A stretch of DNA of 29,718 nt. Origin: Zygnema cylindricum. Its lineage: Eukaryota; Streptophyta; Zygnematophyceae; Zygnematales; Zygnemataceae. Each line of letters begins with the position of its first letter. Positions within the stretch are counted from its first letter, which is position 1. Location: positions 1 through 29,718 of the forward strand of contig JBBHKE010000578.1 in the NCBI GenBank assembly GCA_037447655.1, read 5' to 3'. The position numbers were made by a program, and so were the translations under genes. The notes beneath the pieces were generated by a model. That model was not told the origin of the DNA and made no database searches. It saw only the letters and a program-made list of their open reading frames with translations. Shown in pieces: positions 20,178-29,534 of this stretch.

Positions 20178-21226
20178 TGAAACTCTGAGACCTCCATAAG
20201 TCCTCAGAGTGGACAGCTTCCAAGAAGCCTCTAGGATAATCCTGACCCCTTTGTGTTTAAGCAAAAATAACTGCCACCCTGGCAGACAAAAACTCTGACC
20301 AACTTCACCCCTGTGAAGACAAGACTCCCCTGAGTCGATAGCAAAAAGAATCTCTGAATTTGCTCCCCTGAGCAGTAAGTTATGGTGGGTCAAAGTTGAC
20401 CTTTTGTACAGAAGCTCTCTGGGAGAGGGGGTCCTATCTTCTTATTTTTCTAAGTCCTATCTCTCTCACAGACTCTATCTACTGATGTACGGAACCAATC
20501 AGAATTGAGTTCCGTACGCAAAAGTACAGCTGCCGGTGTACTTTATGTACGGATATTGTACGACATGGCCAAAATGTCGACACATGTCAAATCCGGATTC
20601 GGTGCCATAATCTCCGGAGTTTCCACAATCCAACGGAATTTTGCCACGCGTCATCCGATGTGGCGATGGCCACAAACCGCCGAAATCTTCCTCCGCGATC
20701 TCGGCGCTAATCCCGGCCGTCCGATTAAATTCGGCTTTAATCGTAGCCGTAATAAATACATGCGCGGTATTTGTTTCATTTACGAAACAAATGCGCGGTA
20801 CTGATTTATGTCCGTACCGTAAGTCGTACATTACATATTACTGGATCTATGTATCCCGTAATTAATTCTAGTTAAATGGTTTATCGCTTGTATACATATC
20901 TAAATAATTATCAAACTATATGCTAGGTAACACTATCGCTAGATGAAACGGCTAAGGCTACCGGCTACTTCGTATCTGCCGGCCGGCAGGTACAAGGATC
21001 AAATCCTGCCGCCGGCACATACATTTTAATTAAATATATAAACCCTAATATAAAATTCCTGTAAACCTCAGGATAGCCAAGGTAGCCATGGCTCTAGCTT
21101 CCTCTCCAATTTCTCAGTGACTGCGACAAGTTTGAGAGTTGGAGAGAGAAGTTAGAGATAGACTGCCTCGACTTCTATATTTCTTTTCAGACCTAGAAAA
21201 TACTAATAAAACCATTAGTTTCTACA
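20178..21226 (-). repeat. Copia-D left LTR (3' LTR)
   Basis: It begins TGAAACTCTG and ends TTTCTACA on the plus strand, and is nearly identical to the right LTR. It contains a CpG-rich block (20640-20760), a small hairpin between two ATGCGCGGTA repeats (20760-20800), and the tRNA-like/hairpin zone at 20940-21017. Confidence 0.96.
20940..21017 (+). ncRNA. Conserved hairpin with A/B-box-like motifs, left LTR of Copia-D
   Basis: TAGATGAAACGG (20940-20951) resembles a Pol III A box. GGATCAAATCC (20996-21006) matches the B-box consensus at 9 of 11 positions. The offset is 56 nt, as in R2 (19928 and 19984). TGCCGGC-C-GGCAGG at 20977-20990 pairs with CCTGCC-GCCGGCA at 21005-21017: a 13-bp stem with one bulge. 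R2 has the equivalent stem TGACGGAC / GTCCGTCA (19965-19972, 19998-20005) with paired changes. The motifs are antisense to the element. Whether it is transcribed is unknown; a structure in the sense RNA is an alternative. Confidence 0.5.
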
Positions 21227-21240
21227 CTCCCCTTATTTTC
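21227..21240 (-). other. Copia-D polypurine tract
   Basis: GAAAATAAGGGGAG on the minus strand abuts the LTR TG and touches the RNase H stop codon (21240-21242). The GGGGAG end is shared with Copia-C. Confidence 0.8.
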
Positions 21241-22910
21241 TAGTCAATCTTTAATTTCAGACCACACTTCTCCCTGCAAAATATTAGCTTAGGGGAAGGC
21301 ACAGGTTTGGTCATCATATCTGCTACCATCTCACTATCTGGTCTGTACTCTAAACTGATTATTTTGTTTTCTACTTTCTCTCTAACAAAGCTGAGTCTGA
21401 TGTCCATGTGTTTGGCTTTAAAATGGTGTTTAGGATTGGCAGAAATAGCGATTGCTGCCTGATTATCACAAAATATTTTCTGCACACCACTCTTAAGGTG
21501 ACCAAGCTCACCAAGCAAAGACTTGACCCACATCAATTCTTTTACAGCAGAGCAAGAGGCCATATACTCAGCCTCCATGGTGGACTGAGCAATAACCTTT
21601 TGCTGTTTGCTACTCCAACAGCAAGCCCCATCACCCACATATAATACATATCCAGAAGTACATCTCCTCATCGGAGCATCACCATAACTGGCATCACTCC
21701 AAGTAGTGATGTCAGTATTCTCCCCACCCAAATGCAACCATAGATCTCTAGTTCCTACCAAGTATCTAAGGACTCTCTTAGCTGCCTCCCAATCCTTCTT
21801 AGTGGGAGCATTTAGACTTCTACTCAGCACTCCTACAGCTGCAGCTAAATCCGGCCGGGTACAATTCATAAAATAGATTAGACTTCCCACTACTTGCCTG
21901 TAAGGAATAGTCTGCATGAACTTCTGTTCTTCAGGAGATAATTCCTCGTCTAAGACTATGACTCCTTCTTCCTCACTCCCCTCACTTCCCTTCTTCAATT
22001 CCATTGGAGTTGTGCAACTATTAGCTTTATCCATTTGAAATTTTTCAAGCATGTTTCCTATTGCTTCCTTTTGAGTCAATCTTATAATTTTTCTTTTTCG
22101 GTCTCTCTCTACTTGAATTCCCAAAATATATTTTGCTTCCCCCATATCCTTCATTTCAAATCTCCCCTTAAGATCGGTTTTCAGTTTATTAATTTTTTCC
22201 ATTGATTTACTTAAAACAAGCAAATCATCAACATAAATTGCAATAAATATAAAACCTTCCTCATCTTCGAAAACATAGATTGAGTGATCTGAGCTGATCC
22301 GAATATATCCTAGACCGGTAAGAAACTCATCAAGCTTCTTATTCCACTGTCGGGGCGCCTGTTTCAAACCATAAAGAGATTTAATCAGCCGGCATACCTT
22401 ACTCTCCTCTCCTTCTTCCACAAACCCTTCGGGTTGTCGCATGAAGATCTCCTCTTCTAATTCTCCATGCAAAAAGGCTGTTTTGATGTCCATCTGGTGC
22501 ACTTCCATGTCTTCCGCCGCTGCTAAACTGAGAAGTATGCGGACGGAGGGAAATCTGACCACCGGGGCAAAGGTTTCCTCGTAGTCAATTCCTTCCTTTT
22601 GTGTAAATCCCTTTGCCACTAATCTGGCCTTGTAGCGCTCGATTGTGTTATCTGGGTTCAGTTTCAGTTTGAAAACCCACTTACAACCGATTGGTTTTCG
22701 GTTAGGTGGACAGTCCACCAGCTCCTAAGTATCGGCTGCCATGATTGAAGCCATCTCCTCATTGATGGCTGTCTTCCACCGGTTTCTTTCTGGACAAGTC
22801 ATCGCCTCTCGATAAGTTTGAGGTTCATCTTGATGAGATAGTTTAGTTACCTTGTTATTAACTTGTTTTTCTTGCACTCTTTTGCTACTTCTCCTCCCCC
22901 CCTAAAAATC
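21240..22910 (-). pseudogene. Copia-D reverse transcriptase and RNase H
   Basis: The longest intact frame of the window, nearly 500 codons from 22718. RT motifs in order: [76 protein letters not shown], catalytic YVDD at 22224-22235, and FEMKDMGEAKYILGI. RNase H motifs: TWSDASYGD, CCWSSKQQKV, QSTMEAEYMAS, FCDNQAAIAI, KHMDIRLSFVRE and ADMMTKPVP. Just upstream a TAG at 22725-22727 replaces the Trp expected in DT-x-ELVDCPP, and TAG 22902 and TGA 22911 separate it from the integrase. The frame continues that of the integrase, so these are point changes. RT itself looks catalytically complete. Confidence 0.93.
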
Positions 22911-24208
22911 TCAGGCCGGAATAGATGGTTCTCGTGGATTCTTTCGAACAAACTCGGCTTCTCCCATATCCCTTGATTCCGAATCAATTTCCACCACGTC
23001 TTCCGCTTCGGGTAGAGTTGTTACTGGAGTTTCCACAACCGAGTCCTTTTCGGTCTGATTTATACCTGCAAGAATGTCATCGTCTCTAAAACCCGGATAG
23101 TTAGGGAGCTCAAAGTCATCGGAATTTTCTGACTCAAATCTGATTTTTACTGACTTTGTATTTGTGAAGGGATCCACAGACTTTCCTTCATCCATAACTA
23201 CTAGATGCTTTACTAAGATTTTATCTTCTCTTTTTAGGTCATAAACTCTATATCCTTTAACATCCTCATCATATCCTAATAAGTATCCCGGTTTTCCTTT
23301 AGGATCTAGCTTCCAATTGGACCGATCAGTATCTAGACTGAATACTTGACTGCCGAAAACCTTTAAATGAGATAAGTCTGGTTTCCGGCCTGTCCATCTC
23401 TCATAAGGTGTTTGATCTTTTATAGCTGAAGTAAGAACTCTATTTTTGAGGTAATTAGCACAGTTCATTGCTTCTGCCCAAAACCTTTTTCCTATCTTCT
23501 TATCCGACAACATACTTCTAGCCCTATCACTTAGTGTTCTATTTAACCTTTTAGCTACCCCATTCTGTTCAGGATTTTCTGGCACTGTCTTTTGGTGTTG
23601 AACCCCATCTTCCCTCAAAAAATCCTCAAACTGGTTAGAAGTATACTCTCCACCATTGTCACTCCTTACTCTCTTGATTGGAGTTTCATGGAGTTTTTCG
23701 CTCCATGCTTTATATTGTCTAAAACAGTCCTCAGCTTCTGACTTGTTTTTCAAAAAATATACTCGGGAATACCGAGACCAATCATCAGTTATAGTCATCA
23801 TAAATCTCTTCCCCCCCGGTGAGGGCACTCTAGCCGGTCCCCAAATATCTGTGTGTACTAGATCTAGAAGTTTTTCTCCCTTGTAGGTGGCTGTTTTTGG
23901 AAAGGGTAATCTGTGTGCTTTACCTTGAGCACACCCACTACAATCACTTATATCATCACTCTCACTGAACTGAATCCCTTCCACCACTCCCATCTTTTTC
24001 ATCTCTCTTAACTTATCTAGATTCACATGCCCAAGCCTCTTATGCCACATCATAATATCATGAACACCAGCATAATAAAGTTTCTTCGTTTCATTACTTA
24101 AGATCAGCCTAAACATCCCATGGCTACCTTTCTCAGCAATGAAATAGACATCCTCCTCAAAACTAGCAGTAAAGACTCCTTCCCTAGTGCTAGTGAAAAA
24201 ACCCTTAT
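22911..24208 (-). pseudogene. Copia-D integrase
   Basis: The zinc domain MMWHKRLGHVNLDKL ... CSGCAQGKAHRLPFP is intact. In the core, the first Asp (HTDIWGP, 23847-23849) and second Asp (SDNGGEY, 23658-23660) are intact. The residue 36 positions later, which must be Glu, is Lys (AAA, 23550-23552: QNGVAKRLNRT); Copia-A and Copia-C keep Glu there. A single G-to-A change would do this. The C-terminal part holds RFWAEAMNCANYL, the LGYDEDVKGYRVYD block and an acidic linker. The frame is open to a TGA at 22911. It is upstream-fused to gag-protease except for a 1-base frameshift near 24210. Confidence 0.92.
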
Positions 24209-25597
24209 CATCTAATACTGTGTAGAGATAAGGTTTTTGTTCAGCTCCGGAATAAACAATACATCGGAGAATGTTAATATGGATGTCTTTCCTTCAACTA
24301 ACACTTTCAGATCTACCGATCCTACAAGAGTAGTGGTGACTATCCTCCCATCCCCGTACTCTATCTCTACGGTGGGAATCTTTCTTATCTTAGTGAACAG
24401 GTGTCTATCCTTACACATGTGCATTGAGGCACCTGAATCTATAATCCAGCCTGCTTCACCTTTCAATCCACCGTAAGCACATTTCTGCCTTCGTGGAATT
24501 TCAACCTCAGTTTTCGCCTCCAACTCCTCATCCAAAAGGAGCTCATCGTCCTCGTCCTCGGATTCCGCCTCAAGTACCTGTGTGACAAGGGTCTTTTTCT
24601 TTCCTCTCGGGGTACCACCGGTCTGCCCCTCCTTTAACCGAAGCTCGGTTAGCTTGGTGCACTCTGCCATATAGTGCCCAGGTTTCTTACAAAAATGACA
24701 TAAACCTTTGGGAGCCCTTGGTTCAAACTCGCCAACCTGTTTTTCCCGCTCCCTACCCCCATAGTTTCTGACTGGTTTCCGGGAATCCTTGTTCCTCCAA
24801 TCGGTCGCTGTTGCCAAGGCTTGGCCACTCTTTCCTCCCCTTCGGATCTCAATCGTATTCTCTCGAACGAGAATCATCCCTACCACTGAGTTCCATATCC
24901 ACCTTGAGTCCGGCAAGTCCTGCACACGGTTGACTATGTTCTCGAACTCATCAGGTAACTTCATTAGTAAACAGTTAACTTTTTCTTTTTCACTAAAAAC
25001 TTTACCCGCACTCTCTAGCTCCATGAAGAGTGTAGCAAGCTCATTGCAAAAATCCAACATATTTCCCCCTTTGTATACATACTCCTTAACTTTCTGATCA
25101 GCCAACTGTTGTTGCTGAATCGTACCACTTCGGTACATCTCTATGAGAGCCATCCAAAGATCGGATGCCCTCTCTACCTGCAAATGAGGACATGCAAGTC
25201 CTTGAGTGAGATGGCGTAGGATGAAGTGCTTTGCCGCCATATTGTTGAAGTCCCAGGTTTCAGTATCATTCTCCTCGTTCCTCGGAATAGGTGACATGAA
25301 TGCTAAACCAGTTGCTATTGGTGTGGTCGCCTCCTTCTCCTTTCCTTTGTCCACCACCTCTCCTTCCTTTGTTTCCTCCGTTGAAGGTGAATCCTCTTTC
25401 CTGGTGAATCTGCTTCCTTTAAACCCTGGAGGAATTCCAAGACTTGATGGACGCCCCAATCGTCCACTCACTATCCCCCAAAACCTTTTTTCGCATAGAG
25501 CTCCTATCATCATACTTTCCTCGTATATGAAGCCAGTTCCATTAAATATTGGCACCCTAGAGGGTGGGCCCATAACCTGAAACTCTGAGACCTCCAT
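24209..25597 (-). pseudogene. gag: Copia-D gag and protease (open, frameshifted at its 3' end)
   Basis: 461 codons. The first ATG (25595-25597) is 20 nt inside the 5' LTR. A second ATG, part of the primer site, gives MGPPSRVPIFNG. Capsid: ASDLWMALIEMYRSG, VKEYVYKGGNMLDF, CLLMKLPDEFENIV. The zinc knuckle C-H-F-C-K-K-P-G-H-Y-M-A-E-C is perfect (24659-24700). The protease has WIIDSGASMHMC with catalytic Asp at 24437-24439, and later VLFIPELNKNLIST. One base is missing after ISTQ: the other frame continues LDDKGFF and joins the integrase. Gag could still be made complete, whereas pol needs the frameshift bypassed. Confidence 0.92.
25563..25577 (-). other. Copia-D primer-binding site for an internal (anticodon-arm) fragment of initiator tRNA-Met
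   Basis: Immediately after the LTR the minus strand reads GGTTATGGGCCCACC. Its complement GGTGGGCCCATAACC equals, as I recall it, the anticodon stem-loop region of plant initiator tRNA-Met, with the CAU anticodon inside. Ordinary plant copia elements use the tRNA 3' end (TGGTATCAGAGC). Drosophila copia uses this internal region (half-tRNA priming). Confidence 0.85.
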
Positions 25598-26627
25598 AAG
25601 TCCTCAGAGTGGACAGCTTCCAAGAAGCCTCTAGGATAATCCTGACCCCTTTGTGTTTAAGCAAAAATAACTGCCACCCTGGCAGACAAAAACTCTGACC
25701 AACTTCACCCCTGTGAAGACAAGACTCCCCTGAGTCGATAGCAAAAAGAATCTCTGAATTTGCTCCCCTGAGCAGTAAGTTATGGAGGGTCAAAGTTGAC
25801 CTTTTGTACAGAAGCTCTCTGGGAGAGAGGGTCCTATCTTCTAATTTTTTCTAAGTCCTATCTCTCTCACAGACTCTATCTACTGATGTACGGAACCAAT
25901 CAGAATTGAGTTCCGTACGCAAAAGTACAGCTGCCGGTGTACTTTATGTACGGATATTGTACGACATGGCCAAAATGTCGACACATGTCAAATCCGGATT
26001 CGGTGCCATAATCTCCGGAGTTTCCACAATCCAACGGAATTTTGCCACGCGTCATCCGATGTGGCGATGGCCACAAACCGCCGAAATCTTCCTCCGCGAT
26101 CTCGGCGCTAATCCCGGCCGTCCGATTAAATTCGGCTTTAATCGTAGCCGTAATAAATACATGCGCGGTATTTGTTTCATTTACGAAACAAATGCGCGGT
26201 ACTGATTTATGTCCGTACCGTAAGTCGTACATTACATATTACTGGATCTATGTATCCCGTAATTAATTCTAGTTAAATGGTTTATCGCTTGTATACATAT
26301 CTAAATAATTATCAAACTATATGCTAGGTAACACTATCGCTAGATGAAACGGCTAAGGCTACCGGCTACTTCGTATCTGCCGGCCGGCAGGTACAAGGAT
26401 CAAATCCTGCCGCCGGCACATACATTTTAATTAAATATATAAACCCTAATATAAAATTCCCGTAAACCTCAGGATAGCCAAGGTAGCCATGGCTCTAGCT
26501 TCCTCTCCAATTTCTCAGTGACTGCGACAAGTTTGAGAGTTGGAGAGAGAAGTTAGAGATAGACTGCCTCGACTTCTATATTTCTTTTCAGACCTAGAAA
26601 ATACTAATAAAACCATTAGTTTCTACA
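25578..26627 (-). repeat. Copia-D right LTR (5' LTR)
   Basis: 1050 bp, nearly identical to the left LTR. On the minus strand a TATA-like TTTATATATTTAATTAAA (about 26428-26445) lies just upstream of the conserved hairpin (26378-26418). The hairpin would therefore sit at or near the 5' end of the element RNA. The A/B-box-like motifs are at 26341-26352 and 26397-26407 on the plus strand. Confidence 0.96.
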
Positions 26628-26632
26628 CACAC
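26628..26632. other. Copia-D target-site duplication (right copy)
   Basis: CACAC, identical to 20173-20177 on the other side of the element. Confidence 0.9.
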
Positions 26633-26634
26633 GA

Positions 26635-26704
26635 CCAGCTGGAAGTAACTCTCCTCGCGAGAAGAGTAGTATCTCTCCTGGCGAGGAGAGTTGCTTCCCA
26701 CTGG
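26635..26704. repeat. Foldback: 32-bp inverted repeat with a 6-bp loop
   Basis: Arms 26635-26666 and 26673-26704 pair at 27 of 32 positions around TAGTAT. Both arms contain AACTCTCCTCGC (second arm read in reverse). It starts 3 bp after the Copia-D target duplication. No gene is present. Confidence 0.85.
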
Positions 26705-27451
26705 ATGATGTGCGCGAGTACTTCGCGGATATCAAAAAGTGAAATATCCAATGGTCACAAATTACGCCCACATCATTGGAGCATCTCCACAGCTTTCCAG
26801 TTACGATGTTTCGTCTGACAAAAAAATAAAAAAATGGTACGGCTATGTACGAGGCTGTACGAAAAGGTTCGACGTCCAGTAACGAACCCTTTTTTTGTCT
26901 AATGGAAAGTTACCCTGAGGGTAACCTTCCATCATGCGAAAAATTGGGGTTGTTTACTTGAGAAAGTACCTTTCCGTACTAACCCGTACTTCTTTTTTTT
27001 GTTACAAAAGATGTTTACTTGAAAATTCGTTAAGATTCTCCATACTTTTTGGCGAAAACTTCCACCGTCCGATTTTGAAATCTTGACGCAAACGCCCCTT
27101 CTATCTAGTACCTGGCGAGTCTCCTCCAACTGTCCTCAAGGGGACACTTTGCGTTACTTGAACCGTGTATTGGTCCACTTGTAAAAGTCAGAGTCGATGC
27201 AGGACGGACGTGAAGCTATAAACTTACATGTGGCAAATGGCGTGTACCTTTTGACATCAAAGCCACCATGTTTGAAGACAAAATCTTAGTTGTAGGACAT
27301 CATGTCTCGCCTCCGCTAGTACAACGATAATACATGAACGTACAAATGGTACATTCATATACATTTGTACAAATTTTCAATTTGCAACGCTTTTTGTGAC
27401 CGTTGGTACAACAACAAATACAAAGACGTACAAATTGTACATTTGCGTGAC
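26705..27451. other. AT-rich DNA without a gene; short palindromes
   Basis: A 14-bp inverted repeat with one mismatch, ATGGAAAGTTACCC / GGGTAACCTTCCAT, lies at 26902-26932. Its arm recurs at 28148-28167. Several GTACAAAT/GTACATT phrases occur at 27335-27450. Nothing coding is recognised. Confidence 0.5.
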
Positions 27452-27941
27452 GCTACACCACCAATCGTAATTAGAGGTAATTACTCTAATTCGGTCGCTC
27501 GAAATTTCGACTCTCTCACATAAATAGAGTAAACAATTCTAATTTTTTCATTATTCTATTTAAGGTAAAGTTTAATTAGCGTTTTTAATTCTAATATAGG
27601 TTCTTTTTAAATAGTGTGGACTACGGACAACCTCCGACTGTGCAAAACTGTACTTTCTTAAGTAAAAAAATACACATAATGATATAATACAGGCCGTTAT
27701 CATGTAGCTGCGTTTTAACAAACCGCGTAGTGCAAAAGTCATAATAACGATAAACTGTACGTTTTGCCAAATTATGTACAAATACCTTATTTACAGTAGA
27801 GGATATTAGCGTGCCATATTAGAGTAAACTTCATAGTTGAAACAGCTCTATCACATAAATTAGCGTTCATTACTATAATTTTTTTTTTTAGTTTTTGTAC
27901 TCTAATTTTTTTATTACTCTAATTACGATTCGCAGTGTACT
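27452..27941. mobile_element. MITE-2, copy 1 (TA-flanked, about 486 bp)
   Basis: The left end TA-CACCACCAATCGTAATTAGAG and right end CTCTAATTACGATTCGCAGTG-TA are imperfect inverted repeats bounded by TA, as in Tc1/mariner-type MITEs. Inside, phrases such as ACATAAATTAGCGTT and TTAATTAGCGTTTTTAATTC recur. No transposase frame is seen. A second copy lies at 28450-29420. Confidence 0.68.
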
Positions 27942-28449
27942 AGATATTTTAATCTGCGTGCGTCCGTACAGATACGCAGTTGAGATTTTGTACTTTTCAA
28001 ATCTTTCATTAATCGCGGGCGGCTCAAAAGGATCCTACGTGGTACCTATCGCAATCTAACACGTAAGCAATTTTTGCTTCACTGGCACGACTTGATGGAA
28101 AGGTGTTAGAAATATTACTGCCAGTAAATATGACCTTACGAACACCTGATGGAAGGTTACCCTGAGTCGATGTTCCATCACGTAGAGCCTGTAAATCACG
28201 TGTTCTAAATTTTGTGGCTCCACGTTAGCTACAATCCGATATTGAATATCCTTAAAATATTTAACACCGACAGTTTTCACTTCAAAAATTCACTTGCATA
28301 CCATGTACCTGCGTTATCAAGTCATAATATGACAGAACTTTTGTATTTTTTGCGAACGCCAATCTTGTACGCAAGCTCATTTTTTAGTGTTCCTGTTTTC
28401 AGTGTTTTGGAACAAGATTACTTTTTTAATTTTAGGTTGCATTTTGGAA
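27942..28449. other. Spacer between the two MITE-2 copies; no gene seen
   Basis: Contains GATGGAA motifs at about 28094, 28148 and (reverse) 28175, and a 19-bp match to the 26902-26932 palindrome. No coding similarity is recognised. Confidence 0.5.
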
Positions 28450-28809
28450 GGTACACCGCGAATCGTAAATAGAATAAATTACTCTAATTCGGTCGCTTGA
28501 AATTTCGACTATATCACATGAAATAGAGTAAATGATTCTATTATTTTCATTATTCTATTTAAGGTAAAGTTTAATTAGCGTTTTTAATTCTAAATAGGTT
28601 TGTTTAAAATAGTGTGGACTACGGACGACCTCCGGAGTGCAAAATTATACTTTATTAAGTAAAAATACAAATAATGATTTAATACAGGCGGTTATCATGT
28701 AATTGCGTTTTAACAAGCCAGCGTAGTGAAATGTCATAGTGATGATAAAATGCGTTTAAATTTTGTACAAATACCTTATTTACGGTAGAGGATATTGGCG
28801 TGCCAAATA

Positions 28810-29008
28810 TTAGATTTCACAAATCGGATTCGACATGTCCCACACTTGGGTAAATTGGCGGCGGGGTTCGAACATGGGACCTTACGCCCATTTGCGAACG
28901 CACTACCCTGTGCCACCGCTCGATGTGACGGTTCAGTACCATTTATTACGGCGGCTCGAGTATGGATATTCCATATTTACGCGTATTGGACCCTTCACGT
29001 GCCAATCC
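28810..29008 (-). mobile_element. tRNA-related SINE-like element, copy 2
   Basis: Read on the minus strand it follows copy 1 from TTGGCACGTGAAG to AATCTAA. The B-box-like GTTCGAACCCC (plus strand about 28862-28873) is close to the GGTTCGANTCC consensus. The A-box-like TGGCACAGGGTAG is at about 28903-28916. It sits in tandem, same orientation, with copy 3. Confidence 0.7.
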
Positions 29009-29057
29009 ACCCCCCCCGGGAAAGCGGTCAAACCATCCAAATCCGGCTCGAAACCAT

Positions 29058-29270
29058 GTTAGATTTCCTAAAATCCGGGATTCGGCATGTCCCACATTTG
29101 GTAAATTGAACCGGCCAGGGTTTGAACCAGGACCTTTCACTTCGAGCGCACTACTGCTGTGCCACCAGCTCGATGTAGAGACTGGCGGTCCATACCCAAT
29201 AATTACAGGCGGCTCGAGTATGGATATTCCATATTCTACCCCGTATTGGAACGGCTTCACGTGCCAATCA
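29058..29270 (-). mobile_element. tRNA-related SINE-like element, copy 3
   Basis: Minus strand: TTGGCACGTGAAG, then GGAATATCCATACTCGAGCC, an A-box-like TGGCACAGCAGTAG (about 29150-29163), a B-box-like GGTTCAAACCC (about 29117-29128), and the tail GAATCCCGGATTTTAGGAAATCTAAC. An imperfect duplication CCAAAT(AT)TAGA at 28803-28814 and 29275-29284 may be the target duplication of the pair. Confidence 0.7.
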
Positions 29271-29534
29271 AACACCAAATTAGAGTACTTAAAAAAATTA
29301 GAGTAAACTTCATAGTTGAAACAACTCTATCACACAAATTAACGTTCAATACTCTAATTTTTTTTTTTAGTTTTTGTACTCTATTTTTTTCATTACTCTA
29401 ATTACGAATCGAGGTGTACATGCCTGGTTCAAATTTTGTGAATTTTCGTTGGCTTTCCATCGTGACACGTAGCTTGATCGTTTTTCGTGTCGCGATTCAT
29501 TTTTTTTCTGTAGGTGACAACTAGTGTTGGGTAT

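Larger units (their letters stand above)
20178..26627 (-). mobile_element. Copia-D: young, nearly intact Ty1/copia element
   Basis: 6450 bp bounded by LTRs of 1049 and 1050 bp that differ, by eye, at only about four bases plus one single-base indel, so insertion was recent. TG...CA ends, CACAC target duplications, primer site and polypurine tract are all present. Gag-pol on the minus strand is interrupted only by one single-base frameshift (about 24210) and three stop codons (22911, 22902, 22725). The integrase Glu is mutated. It may still be mobilised in trans if its RNA signals work. Confidence 0.96.
28450..29420. mobile_element. MITE-2, copy 2, interrupted by two SINE-like units
   Basis: The ends GTACACCGCGAATCGTAA and TTACGAATCGAGGTGTAC are inverted repeats with one or two mismatches. 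The inside follows copy 1 closely up to the insertion near 28810 and again after about 29300 (AGTAAACTTCATAGTTGAAACA). The shared core is easy to see: TTTCGACT, TATTTAAGGTAAAGTTTAAT, AGTGTGGACTACGGAC. Orientation is the same as copy 1. Confidence 0.7.

Noticed and set aside
20499-20831. Open frames of about 100 codons on both strands within the Copia-D LTRs as genes
   Set aside because: They occur identically in both LTRs, have no recognisable domains, and arise from the CpG-rich block with few stop codons.
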